This document shows, in pieces, positions 1-7,235 of a DNA stretch of 64,000 nt. Source of the DNA: Bradyrhizobium sp. RP6 (GTDB taxonomy: Bacteria; Pseudomonadota; Alphaproteobacteria; Rhizobiales; Xanthobacteraceae); the NCBI RefSeq assembly GCF_003837805.1, contig NZ_RQIT01000012.1, positions 62,001 to 126,000 on the forward strand, in the 5' to 3' direction. Numbering within the stretch: the first letter of the stretch is position 1; each line of letters starts with the position of its first letter. The notes below the pieces were generated by a model. The model made no database searches, was not told the DNA's origin, and saw nothing but the letters and a program-made list of their open reading frames with translations. The position numbers were made by a program, and so were the translations under genes.

Positions 1-1439
1 ATCAACGCCACCGCCAGCAGGGTCGCCGAGATCGGGCTTTGGACCAGCGTCATGGGATCGCCGAGGCTGATCGCGAGTGCGCGGCGCAACTGGCTTTCCG
101 CGATCGGGCCGAGGATCAGGCCGACGACCACGGGAGCGATCGGAAAATCGAACCGGCGCATCAAAAAGCCGAGCACCCCGAAGCCGGCCAGCATCGATAA
201 TTCCACGACCGACGGCTTGGCGGCGATGGTGCCCATGGTCGCGAAGACGAGGATGCCGGCATAGAGCCAGGGCTGCGGGATCGCGAGAAGGCGCACCCAC
301 AATCCGACCAGCGGCAGGTTGAGCACCAGCAGCATGCAGTTGGCGATGAAGAGGCTCGCGATCAGACCCCACACCAGATCGGGCCGCTCGGCGAACAGCA
401 GCGGTCCCGGATTGAGGCCGTATTGCTGAAAACCCGCCAGCATCATCGCGGCGGTCGCCGAGGTCGGCAGCCCGAGCGTGAGCAGCGGCACCAGCGTGCC
501 GGCCGCAGAGGCATTGTTGGCCGCTTCCGGTCCCGCCACACCTTCGATCGCGCCCTTGCCGAATTCTTCGGGGTGTTTGGTCAGGCGCTTCTCGGTCGAA
601 TAGGACAGGAAGGTCGGGATCTCGGCGCCGCCCGCCGGCAGCGCGCCGATTGGAAAGCCGAACATGGTGCCGCGCAGCCACGGTTTCCACGATCGCTTCC
701 AGTCTTCTTTCGTCATCCACAGCGAGCCGCGCACCGGCTCGAGCTTCTCCTCGGTATGGTGGCGGCGCGATGCAACATACAGTGCCTCGCCGACCGCGAA
801 CAAGCCGACCGCGAGCGTCGTCACCTCGACGCCGTCGAGCAGCTCGGGGATGCCGAACGCAAGCCGCGCCTGGCCGGTCAGCTTGTCGATGCCGACGAGG
901 CCGAGCGTCAGGCCGATGAACAGGCTGGTCAGGCCACGAACCGGCGAATCTCCGAAGGTCGCCGACACCGTGACGAAGGCAACGCACATCAGCGCGAAGT
1001 AATCCTCAGGGCCAAAGCGCACGGCGAAATCGACCAGCCACGGCGCAAGGAACGCGAGTCCGATGGTGGCAATGGTGCCGGCGACAAAAGAGCCGATCGC
1101 GGAGGTCGCAAGCGCCGGCCCGCCACGGCCGGCCTTGGCCATCTTGTTGCCTTCGAGCGCAGTCGCCATCGAGGCGCTCTCGCCCGGCGTGTTGATCAGG
1201 ATCGCAGTGGTCGAGCCCCCGTACATGCCGCCATAATAGATGCCGGCGAACATGATCAGCGAGCCGCCGGGATCGAGCTTGTAGGTCACCGGCAGCAGCA
1301 GCGCGACCGTCAGGGCCGGGCCGATGCCGGGCAGCACCCCGACGGCCGTGCCGAGGAACACGCCGATCAGCGCATAAAGCAGGTTCATCGGCTGGACGGC
1401 GACCGCCATGCCGTGGGCCAGCGCGGCAAAAGTGTCCAT
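1..1439 (-). CDS. tctA: Tripartite tricarboxylate transporter large permease TctA (3' end cut by window edge)
   Basis: Reading from 1439 leftwards there is an open frame of about 479 codons with no stop before the window edge. It begins MDTFAALAHGMAVA and continues through hydrophobic segments typical of the TctA family. The family-defining stretches VGVLPGIGPALTVALLLP, YYGGMYGGSTTAILINTPGE and LTLGLPTSATAAMMLAG are all present. TctA is the roughly 500-residue, about 12-helix channel subunit of a binding-protein-dependent, cation-coupled carboxylate importer in the inner membrane. The start codon shares its first base with the last base of the tctB stop (TGATG), indicating translational coupling. 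Only the last few residues are missing. The substrate cannot be read from the sequence; a C2-C6 organic acid is usual for the family. Confidence 0.93.
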   Translation of the reverse strand, partial: MDTFAALAHGMAVAVQPMNLLYALIGVFLGTAVGVLPGIGPALTVALLLPVTYKLDPGGSLIMFAGIYYGGMYGGSTTAILINTPGESASMATALEGNKMAKAGRGGPALATSAIGSFVAGTIATIGLAFLAPWLVDFAVRFGPEDYFALMCVAFVTVSATFGDSPVRGLTSLFIGLTLGLVGIDKLTGQARLAFGIPELLDGVEVTTLAVGLFAVGEALYVASRRHHTEEKLEPVRGSLWMTKEDWKRSWKPWLRGTMFGFPIGALPAGGAEIPTFLSYSTEKRLTKHPEEFGKGAIEGVAGPEAANNASAAGTLVPLLTLGLPTSATAAMMLAGFQQYGLNPGPLLFAERPDLVWGLIASLFIANCMLLVLNLPLVGLWVRLLAIPQPWLYAGILVFATMGTIAAKPSVVELSMLAGFGVLGFLMRRFDFPIAPVVVGLILGPIAESQLRRALAISLGDPMTLVQSPISATLLAVAL

Positions 1440-1924
1440 CACAGCAGTCGCTCCAAGGGTCCGGCCGGAAGGCTCAGCGTCAACAGGCGGTCGAACGCGA
1501 GATAGATGAAGGTCGACATCACGAGGGCGATGATGCTGTCGACCAGGATGGCGCGGCGCCCGAACGCGGCCGACGTCGTCACGAACAGCGCGGACGTCGC
1601 CAGGATGAAGCCGCCGCCGAAGCCAATGATCGCAATCAGCAGCGCAAGACCAATGAGGATCAAGACCACCGGCACGGGATCGGCGCTCTCGCGCGCCGGC
1701 AGGTTGCCGCGTAGCGCGTCGATGAAATTGCCGATCGCGAGCAACGCAAGACCGGAGGCGACCACAACCGGCATCGCCTCGGGCCCCATCCCGTACATCG
1801 CGGCAGATTGCAGGCCGCGCGCATCCCAGACCAGCACCGCGGCGAGACCTGCGAGCAACGCAGCGATAACGAGGCCGGCGCGGTCGACGCGCCGCGGCGG
1901 CCGCGCAGGATCGCCGGAGCTCAT
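1439..1924 (-). CDS. tctB: Tripartite tricarboxylate transporter small permease TctB
   Basis: A 161-residue protein with four hydrophobic segments (GLVIAALLAGLAAVLVW near the start, AMPVVVASGLALLAIGNF, VVLILIGLALLIAIIGFGGGFILATSALFV, and a last helix). It ends in the family signature FDRLLTLSLPAGPLERLL. The frame is open further upstream, but the start at 1924 fits better: ATGA there overlaps the tctC stop, and MSSGDPARPP leads straight into the first helix. TctB is the four-helix partner of TctA. It is the middle gene of a tctC-tctB-tctA operon with overlapping stop/start codons throughout. Confidence 0.92.
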   Translation of the reverse strand: MSSGDPARPPRRVDRAGLVIAALLAGLAAVLVWDARGLQSAAMYGMGPEAMPVVVASGLALLAIGNFIDALRGNLPARESADPVPVVLILIGLALLIAIIGFGGGFILATSALFVTTSAAFGRRAILVDSIIALVMSTFIYLAFDRLLTLSLPAGPLERLL

Positions 1925-2889
1925 GATTTGACGAGGCCGACCGATTTCAGCACGTCGGTCACCCGCACCGTTTCCTTCTTCAGGAAGTCGGCGAAAGCGT
2001 CGCCGCCGAGATAAGCGTCCTCCCAGCCCTTCTGCTTGAGGATCTCCTTCCAGGCGTCGGACTTCACCATCTTCTCGACCGCATCGCTCAAGGTCTTGCG
2101 CTGCTCCGGCGTGATGCCGGGAGGCGCGACCACCGAGCGCCAATTGGCAATCACGAGGTCGATGCCTTGCTCCTTGAAGGTGGGGATGTCGCTGCCGGCG
2201 ATGCGCTTCTCCGAGGTCACCCCGATCGCGCGCAGCTTGCCGGACTTGATCTGCCCTTCATATTCGCTCAGCCCCGAAATGCCCGCGGTGACCTTGCCGC
2301 CGAGGATCGCAGCCAGCGACTCGCCCCCGCCGGAGAACGGGATGTAGTTGATCTTCTTCGCATCGGCACCGACGGCGTCGGCGAACAGCGCTGCCATCAC
2401 ATGGTCCACACCGCCGGCCGACCCGCCGGCGAAGGTGACCTTGGCGATATCGGCCTTCACCGCGGCGGCGAGATCCTGCGCATTCTTGATCGGCGAATTC
2501 GCGGGAACCACGATCACCTGGATCTCCTCGGTGAGGCGGGCAATCGGCGTCACCTGCTCCAGCGTCACCGGCGACTTGTTCATGGCGAGCGCGCCCACCA
2601 TGACGAAGCCGTTGACCATCATCTGGTTGCCGTCGCCCTTGGCGCCATTGACGAACTGCGCGATGCCGACGCTGCCGCCGGCACCGGGAACGTTGGTGAC
2701 CTGCACGCTGCGCGCGACGCCCGAAGCCACCAGCGCCTGCTGCATCGAGCGGGCCGTCTGGTCCCAGCCCCCGCCGGGCGCGGCCGGTGCCATCAGCTTC
2801 AGCTCGAGCTGCTGGGCGAGGGCCGGATTGGCTGCCGCCAGGGTCAGCGCGACGGCCGCGCCGACAAGGCGCACGGGAAATCGGAACAT
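1921..2889 (-). CDS. tctC: Tripartite tricarboxylate transporter substrate-binding protein TctC (BugT-type)
   Basis: A 322-residue periplasmic solute-binding protein. It starts at ATG 2889 after a good ribosome site (GGAG 8-9 bases upstream). A signal peptide MFRFPVRLVGAAVALTLAAANPALA is followed by the Bug-family opening KLMAPAAPGGGWDQTARSMQ and the interior block NVPGAGGSVGIAQFVNGAKGDGNQMM. Bug proteins bind carboxylates between two lobes and deliver them to TctA/TctB. It is the first gene of the operon; its stop overlaps the tctB start (ATGA). The IclR gene lies 107 bases upstream on the same strand and is the likely regulator. The ligand is unknown. Confidence 0.93.
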   Translation of the reverse strand: MFRFPVRLVGAAVALTLAAANPALAQQLELKLMAPAAPGGGWDQTARSMQQALVASGVARSVQVTNVPGAGGSVGIAQFVNGAKGDGNQMMVNGFVMVGALAMNKSPVTLEQVTPIARLTEEIQVIVVPANSPIKNAQDLAAAVKADIAKVTFAGGSAGGVDHVMAALFADAVGADAKKINYIPFSGGGESLAAILGGKVTAGISGLSEYEGQIKSGKLRAIGVTSEKRIAGSDIPTFKEQGIDLVIANWRSVVAPPGITPEQRKTLSDAVEKMVKSDAWKEILKQKGWEDAYLGGDAFADFLKKETVRVTDVLKSVGLVKS

Positions 2890-2930
2890 GGGGGCATCTC
2901 CAGGCTCATGCGGACGTTTGCCGCATTGTG

Positions 2931-2958
2931 TCGTTTGGTCGCATATCAGCCAAAACGA
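2931..2958. promoter_or_regulatory. Inverted repeat upstream of tctC, candidate IclR operator
   Basis: TCGTTTGG (2931-2938) and CCAAAACGA (2950-2958) form a near-perfect dyad with an 11-base AT-rich centre (TCGCATATCAG). It ends about 42 bases upstream of the tctC start codon and lies between iclR and tctC, both read leftwards. No run of T follows, so it does not look like a terminator. Position and symmetry suit an operator for the adjacent IclR protein; this is inference from one copy. Confidence 0.45.
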
Positions 2959-2996
2959 CCGAGGCTGTCCAGTGACATCCCCCAAGGCTTTTTTGG

Positions 2997-3839
2997 TCAG
3001 CGGGGCGACGGAATCACCCCGCCGAGCGCGGCCGTCAGTTCGGCAGCGACAGCCCCGACGATTTGCCCGATCTCCGGCAACCGCTGATCGGTCAGCCGGC
3101 CGGTCATGCCGGAGACTGAAATCGCCGCGAGCGGCTCGGCGCAATCGTTGTAGACGACCGCCGCAACGCAGCGCAGGCCCATGCAGGCCTCTTCATCATC
3201 GAGGGCGTAGCCCTGCTTGCGGATCTTTTCGAGTTCCTTGAACAGGTCGCTCGGCCGAACGATCGACTTCTCGGTCAGGCGAGGCATGCCGTGATGGCGG
3301 ATGACGGCGCCAACGTCCTCGTCCGAATAGGTCGCGAGCACGGCCTTTCCGACGCCGGAGGTCACCATGGGAACGCGGCCGCCGACCTTGGTCAGCGAGC
3401 GCATGATCTCGCGGCTTTCCATGCGGGTCAGCACGATGATGAACTCGTCGTCGACGACGGCGAGATTGGCCGTCTCGCGGGTGAGATCGCGCAGCTTGCG
3501 CAAATAAGGGATCGCCTGCGCGGAGAAATTGCGCCGCCGCGCGAAGCTTGCGCCGACGGTGAAGCTGCGCACGCCGACATGCCATTTGGATTCGGCACGG
3601 TCGAACTGCACGAAACGACGGCTCTCGAGCGTTGCGAGCAGTCGGTGCACGGTGGACGCCGACAGGCCGGTGCGGATCGCGAGATCGCTGAGGCGATAGC
3701 CTTCGTCGTCCTCCGCCAGCGTCTCGATGATCGACAGCGCGCGGTCAACGGACTGCACGCCACCGTCGCGGCCCTCGTGATCGGCTTCCGCGACCGATTT
3801 GGGCTCAAGCGATTTGCGCCGGATCACGTTCTTGCTCAT
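2997..3839 (-). CDS. IclR family transcriptional regulator
   Basis: A 280-residue protein with the two IclR parts. The N-terminal winged helix-turn-helix (about residues 28-85: VQSVDRALSIIETLAEDDEG, LSDLAIRTGLSASTVHRLLATLESRRFVQ) precedes a C-terminal effector-binding GAF-like domain (VPMVTSGVGKAVLATYSDEDV, YALDDEEACMGLRCVAAVVYN). IclR proteins sense small carboxylates or aromatics and often regulate a neighbouring catabolic or transport operon. Here the target is probably the tctCBA set directly downstream. The N-terminal 25 residues are basic and charged and may be an extension, so a later start cannot be excluded. Confidence 0.9.
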   Translation of the reverse strand: MSKNVIRRKSLEPKSVAEADHEGRDGGVQSVDRALSIIETLAEDDEGYRLSDLAIRTGLSASTVHRLLATLESRRFVQFDRAESKWHVGVRSFTVGASFARRRNFSAQAIPYLRKLRDLTRETANLAVVDDEFIIVLTRMESREIMRSLTKVGGRVPMVTSGVGKAVLATYSDEDVGAVIRHHGMPRLTEKSIVRPSDLFKELEKIRKQGYALDDEEACMGLRCVAAVVYNDCAEPLAAISVSGMTGRLTDQRLPEIGQIVGAVAAELTAALGGVIPSPR

Positions 3840-3861
3840 CGCGACCTGCCGCTTTGGAATT

Positions 3862-3947
3862 CGTCATCCCGGGATGGTCCGAAGGACCAGACCTCAGGTG
3901 CGCAATTGCGCACCATAGGTCGATGCTGCGCATCGCCCCGGAACGAC
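3862..3947. repeat. Bradyrhizobium-type palindromic intergenic repeat
   Basis: The element opens with cgtcatcccggg and closes with the matching ccccggaacgac. It contains nested palindromes: GGTCC-GAA-GGACC (3877-3889), GTGCGCAATTGCGCAC (3899-3914) and GATGCTGCGCATC. The same opening motif recurs at 38436. Such elements are scattered between genes in Bradyrhizobium; they do not encode protein. It fills most of the gap between iclR and the acs-like gene. Confidence 0.7.
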
Positions 3948-3958
3948 TTACCGTGCAA

Positions 3959-3988
3959 GACGCCGCTTCGGACTGCCGAAGCGGCGTC
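3959..3988 (-). terminator. Perfect 13-bp hairpin downstream of the acyl-CoA synthetase gene
   Basis: GACGCCGCTTCGG (3959-3971) pairs perfectly with CCGAAGCGGCGTC (3976-3988) around an ACTG loop, starting 7 bases after the leftward gene's stop codon. The downstream U tract is weak (TCTTG), so termination may be partly Rho-assisted. Confidence 0.7.
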
Positions 3989-3994
3989 AGCGAC

Positions 3995-6124
3995 TCAGAG
4001 CAGCCCTGCCCCGCGCGCCCACTTATACTTGGCGCCGAGGACCTCGACCGGCAGCTCGGTCGAGTAGGCGTAGGCCGGGATTCCGTTCTGGTAGAGATAT
4101 TCCGCGGCTTCCTCGACCTCGACGTCGCCGGCGAGCGAGGCGACCATGGGCTTCACGAAGCCCTTGGCCTCCATCTCCTTCTTCACCTCGACCATGTTAC
4201 GGGCGAACACCATCGGCGGGGTGACGATGGTGTGCCAGTAGCCGAGGATCAGCGCGTGGATGCGCTCGTCCGATAGGCCGAGCTTCACCGTGTTGACGTA
4301 GGTGATCGGCGGCTCGCCGCCGGTGATATCCACAGGATTTCCGGCAGCCCCAAACGGCGGGATGAACTTGCGGAAGGCCGCATCGAGATCCGGCGGCATC
4401 GACATCAGCGACAGGCCGTTGTCGACGCAGGAGTCCGAGAGCAGCACGCCCGAGCCGCCGGCGCCGGTGATGATCAGCACGTTCTCGCCCTTCGGCGTCG
4501 GCAGCACCGGCACGCCACGGGCGAATTCGAGCAGCTGGCGCAAGGAGCGAGCGCGGATCACGCCGGACTGCTTGAACACGTCCTCATAGATGCGATCGTT
4601 ACCGGCGAGCGCACCGGTGTGCGAGGATGCAGCCTTGGCACCGGCCGAGGTGCGGCCGGCCTTGAGCACCACCACCGGCTTCTTCTTGGAGACGCGTTTT
4701 GCTGCTTCCGCAAAGGCGCGGCCGTCCTTGAGGTCTTCGCAGTGCTGCGCGATCAGATTGGTGTTCGGATCCTGCTCGAAGAAGGCGAGCAGATCGTCCT
4801 CGTCGATATCGGACTTGTTGCCGAGGCCGACGATCGCCGAGACGCCCATCTTCGCTGAGCGCGAGAAGCCGATGATGGCCATGCCGATGCCGCCCGACTG
4901 CGACGACAGCGCCGCGTGGCCCTTGACGTCGTAAGCCGTACAGAAGGTCGCGCAGAGATTGGCGGGGGTATAGTAGAAGCCGTAGATGTTCGGTCCCATC
5001 AGGCGGATGTCGTACTTCTTGCCGACCTCGACGATCTCGGCCTGCAGCTCCGGCGCGCCGGCTTCGGCGAAGCCCGACGGGATCAGCACCGCGCCCGGGA
5101 TCTTCTTCTCGCCGCACTCGGTGAGCGCCGCAGCCACGAACTTGGCGGGGATCGCGAACACCGCGACGTCGATCACGCCGGGCACATCCTTGACGCTCTT
5201 GTACGCCTTGTAGCCGAGGATCTCGGCGGCCTTGGGATGGATCGGATAGATCTCGCCCTTGTAGCCGCCATTGATGAGGTTCTTCATCACGGAGTTGCCG
5301 ATCTTGCCGTCCTCGGCGGAGGCGCCGACCACGGCGACCGCCTTCGGCTGCATGATGCGGTTCATGGCCGCGACGATCTCTTCGGTCGGACGCGGCTTGG
5401 GCTTGGGCCTGTAGGCGAAGTCGACGACGATGCGCACATCCGCGGCGGTCGCGTCCTTCGGCGTCGCGAACACCGGGTTGAGGTCGAGCTCGACGATCTC
5501 GGGGAAATCGGTGACGAGCTGCGAGACCTTGACGATGATTTCGGCGAGGGCGTTGCGGTTCACCGGCTCGCCGCCGCGCACGCCCTTCAAAATCTCATGC
5601 GCCTGGATGCCGTCGAGCATCGAGAGCGCGTCCTCCTTTGTCGCGGGCGCGAGGCGGAAGGTGATGTCCTTCAACACCTCGACCAGCACGCCGCCGAGGC
5701 CGAAGGCGACCAGCTTGCCGAACGAGCCGTCGGTGATCGAGCCGACGATGACTTCGGTGCCGCCCGCCAGCATCTGCTGCACCTGGACGCCCTCGATCTT
5801 GGCATCGGACTTATATTTCTTGGCGTTGGAAAGAATGGTCTCGTAGGCCTTCTCGGCCTCGTCGGTCGTCTTGAGGCCGACGATGACGCCGCCGGCTTCG
5901 GTCTTGTGGAGAATGTCCGGCGAGACGATCTTCATCACGACCGGGAAACCCATGGATGAAGCCATCTTGCCGGCCTCGCCCGCCGACTTTGCCACGCCCT
6001 CCTTCGGCACCGGAATGCCGTAGGCGTCGCAGACCAGCTTGCCTTCCGGCGCCGTCAGGCTGGTGCGGTTGTCCGCCTTGACCTGGTCGAGCACCTTGCG
6101 GACGGCATCTTTGGAATTGGACAT
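3995..6124 (-). CDS. ADP-forming acyl-CoA synthetase (acetate-CoA ligase-like, fused beta-alpha form)
   Basis: A 709-residue fusion of the subunits of NDP-forming acyl-CoA ligases in the order ATP-grasp first. Residues about 20-235 are the ATP-grasp part (VVMKIVSPDILHKTEAGGVIVG, ELDLNPVF). Residues about 255-460 are the CoA-binding Rossmann domain (AVAVVGASAEDGKIGNSVMKN, FAIPAKFV, LMGPNIYGF). The rest is the ligase domain with the likely phospho-histidine in SSHTGALAGND. It should make an acyl-CoA from a carboxylate, CoA and ATP, releasing ADP and phosphate. The start at 6124 was chosen because MSNSKDAVRKVL begins the domain; the longer frame runs into the operator region. It is divergent from gntR-oxc-frc and shares their operators, so it probably primes oxalyl- or formyl-CoA formation or recovers CoA from a related acid. 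Substrate is inferred. Confidence 0.85.
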   Translation of the reverse strand: MSNSKDAVRKVLDQVKADNRTSLTAPEGKLVCDAYGIPVPKEGVAKSAGEAGKMASSMGFPVVMKIVSPDILHKTEAGGVIVGLKTTDEAEKAYETILSNAKKYKSDAKIEGVQVQQMLAGGTEVIVGSITDGSFGKLVAFGLGGVLVEVLKDITFRLAPATKEDALSMLDGIQAHEILKGVRGGEPVNRNALAEIIVKVSQLVTDFPEIVELDLNPVFATPKDATAADVRIVVDFAYRPKPKPRPTEEIVAAMNRIMQPKAVAVVGASAEDGKIGNSVMKNLINGGYKGEIYPIHPKAAEILGYKAYKSVKDVPGVIDVAVFAIPAKFVAAALTECGEKKIPGAVLIPSGFAEAGAPELQAEIVEVGKKYDIRLMGPNIYGFYYTPANLCATFCTAYDVKGHAALSSQSGGIGMAIIGFSRSAKMGVSAIVGLGNKSDIDEDDLLAFFEQDPNTNLIAQHCEDLKDGRAFAEAAKRVSKKKPVVVLKAGRTSAGAKAASSHTGALAGNDRIYEDVFKQSGVIRARSLRQLLEFARGVPVLPTPKGENVLIITGAGGSGVLLSDSCVDNGLSLMSMPPDLDAAFRKFIPPFGAAGNPVDITGGEPPITYVNTVKLGLSDERIHALILGYWHTIVTPPMVFARNMVEVKKEMEAKGFVKPMVASLAGDVEVEEAAEYLYQNGIPAYAYSTELPVEVLGAKYKWARGAGLL

Positions 6125-6285
6125 CTGGCTTCTCCCTTGACCTGAGTTCGTTCTTTTCAAAGCGCGCGCGTGGTTTGCGGCTGCCCGTGATACTTGCCAT
6201 TCGCCGCGCTCTGTTCCATGCGGCGGAACGGAGTGGCATAAGCCCAAAGGTTACTCCGCCGGCTTGGATCGAAAATGGCTGGCGA

Positions 6286-6302
6286 TGGCATTTGGTATGC
6301 CA
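6286..6302. promoter_or_regulatory. Operator A of the proposed oxalate regulon (acs-proximal)
   Basis: TGGCATTTGGTATGCCA is a 17-bp dyad with 6-base arms (TGGCAT/ATGCCA) and a 5-base centre. It differs from operator B at one base. It lies downstream of a leftward TTGACA element (6318-6313) that faces the acyl-CoA synthetase gene. Confidence 0.75.
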
Positions 6303-6312
6303 GAAGCCAACT

Positions 6313-6363
6313 TGTCAAGCTGGTGGATGTCTTAGAACGCCGCAAAAAATCGCCAGCTTGACA
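6313..6363. promoter_or_regulatory. Symmetric divergent promoter core between acs-like gene and gntR-oxc-frc
   Basis: The block TGTCAAGCTGG (6313-6323) is repeated in reverse as CCAGCTTGACA (6353-6363). This places one TTGACA -35-like hexamer pointing left (6318-6313) and one pointing right (6358-6363), each running into its own 17-bp operator. The outer part TTCTGGCAT is also mirrored on both sides; the left arm has 7 extra bases. No convincing -10 hexamer is seen at 17 bp on either side. Confidence 0.6.
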
Positions 6364-6366
6364 TTC

Positions 6367-6383
6367 TGGCATGTGGTATGCCA
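6367..6383. promoter_or_regulatory. Operator B of the proposed oxalate regulon (gntR-proximal)
   Basis: TGGCATGTGGTATGCCA begins 3 bases after a rightward TTGACA, so a repressor bound here would occupy the -35/-10 spacer. It lies 57 bases upstream of the gntR start. The two arms are 11 bp apart centre to centre, one helical turn, as expected for a dimeric winged-helix protein. Confidence 0.75.
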
Positions 6384-6439
6384 AAAACTTTCCCATTAAT
6401 ATTCCTGTAAAAGACGACTCCCACTGGAGGAGATTCGTC

Positions 6440-7171
6440 GTGTCACTACGCAAACCAACCAAGGCGTTGCCGAACATGGCCGAGGCAGACATCGCAATCG
6501 TTCGTATTGCTCCGGAGAGCAGCTTCAAGAACAAGGCCTATGACGCCTTGAAGGAAGCCATCCTCAAGATGGACATCTACTCGACGCCCGAGCCGGTGAT
6601 GCTCGACGAGCGCGCGCTGTCCGAACGGCTCGGCGTCAGCCGCACGCCGATCCGCGAAGCCATCGCGATGCTCGAGCAGGACGGTTTTGTGAAGACGGTG
6701 CCGCGCCGCGGCATCATGGTGGTGCGAAGGACCAAGAGCGAGATCGTCGACATGATCCGCGCCTGGGCGGCGCTGGAGAGCATGGCCGCGCGCCTCATCA
6801 CCACCACCGCACGCAAGAAGGATATCACGGCGCTGCGTGACTTCTTCAAGGATTTCAGCAAGGACCGCCTGCCCGAGGATCACGTCGAGGAGTATTCGCG
6901 CGCCAACATCGCCTTCCACCAGGCGCTGATCTCGCTGTCGGAATCGCCCGTGCTGGTCGATCTCACCAACGACCTCCTGCTGCACGTGCGCGGCTATCGC
7001 CAGCTGACCATCGGACGCAAGGATCGCACCGCGACATCGCTGCCCGAGCATCTCGGCATCATCGAAGCGCTGGAAGCGCGCGACACCGAGCTCGCCGAGA
7101 AGCGCGCCCGCGATCACACCCTCGGCCTTGCAGCTTACGTCGAAGCGCACGGCCAGGAACTCTTTACCTAG
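6440..7171 (+). CDS. GntR family regulator, FadR subfamily (FCD ligand domain); proposed oxalate regulator
   Basis: A 243-residue protein. The GTG at 6440 is preferred to other starts because GGAGGAG sits 8 bases before it. Residues about 30-95 form the winged helix (LDERALSERLGVSRTPIREAIAML, then DGFVKTVPRRGIMVV). Residues about 100-225 form the all-helical FCD domain with the usual ligand-pocket histidines (IAFHQALISLSES, EHLGIIEALEARD). FCD regulators bind small organic acids or acyl-CoAs. It is the first gene of a gntR-oxc-frc transcription unit (65-base gaps) and sits beside two copies of the TGGCAT-N5-ATGCCA operator, so autoregulation and control of the divergent acs-like gene are likely. 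The same dyad recurs in front of the transport genes at 28.6-35.9 kb. Confidence 0.9.
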   Translation: MSLRKPTKALPNMAEADIAIVRIAPESSFKNKAYDALKEAILKMDIYSTPEPVMLDERALSERLGVSRTPIREAIAMLEQDGFVKTVPRRGIMVVRRTKSEIVDMIRAWAALESMAARLITTTARKKDITALRDFFKDFSKDRLPEDHVEEYSRANIAFHQALISLSESPVLVDLTNDLLLHVRGYRQLTIGRKDRTATSLPEHLGIIEALEARDTELAEKRARDHTLGLAAYVEAHGQELFT

Positions 7172-7235
7172 TGAACCTTCACCAGAAGGGCGAACAATTC
7201 GCCCCAACGACCTTGAGACCAGGGAGACAAGGCCC

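Noticed and set aside
6371..6439. Earlier start of the GntR gene at 6371
   Set aside because: That ATG lies inside operator B and lacks a ribosome site; GTG 6440 is preceded by GGAGGAG.
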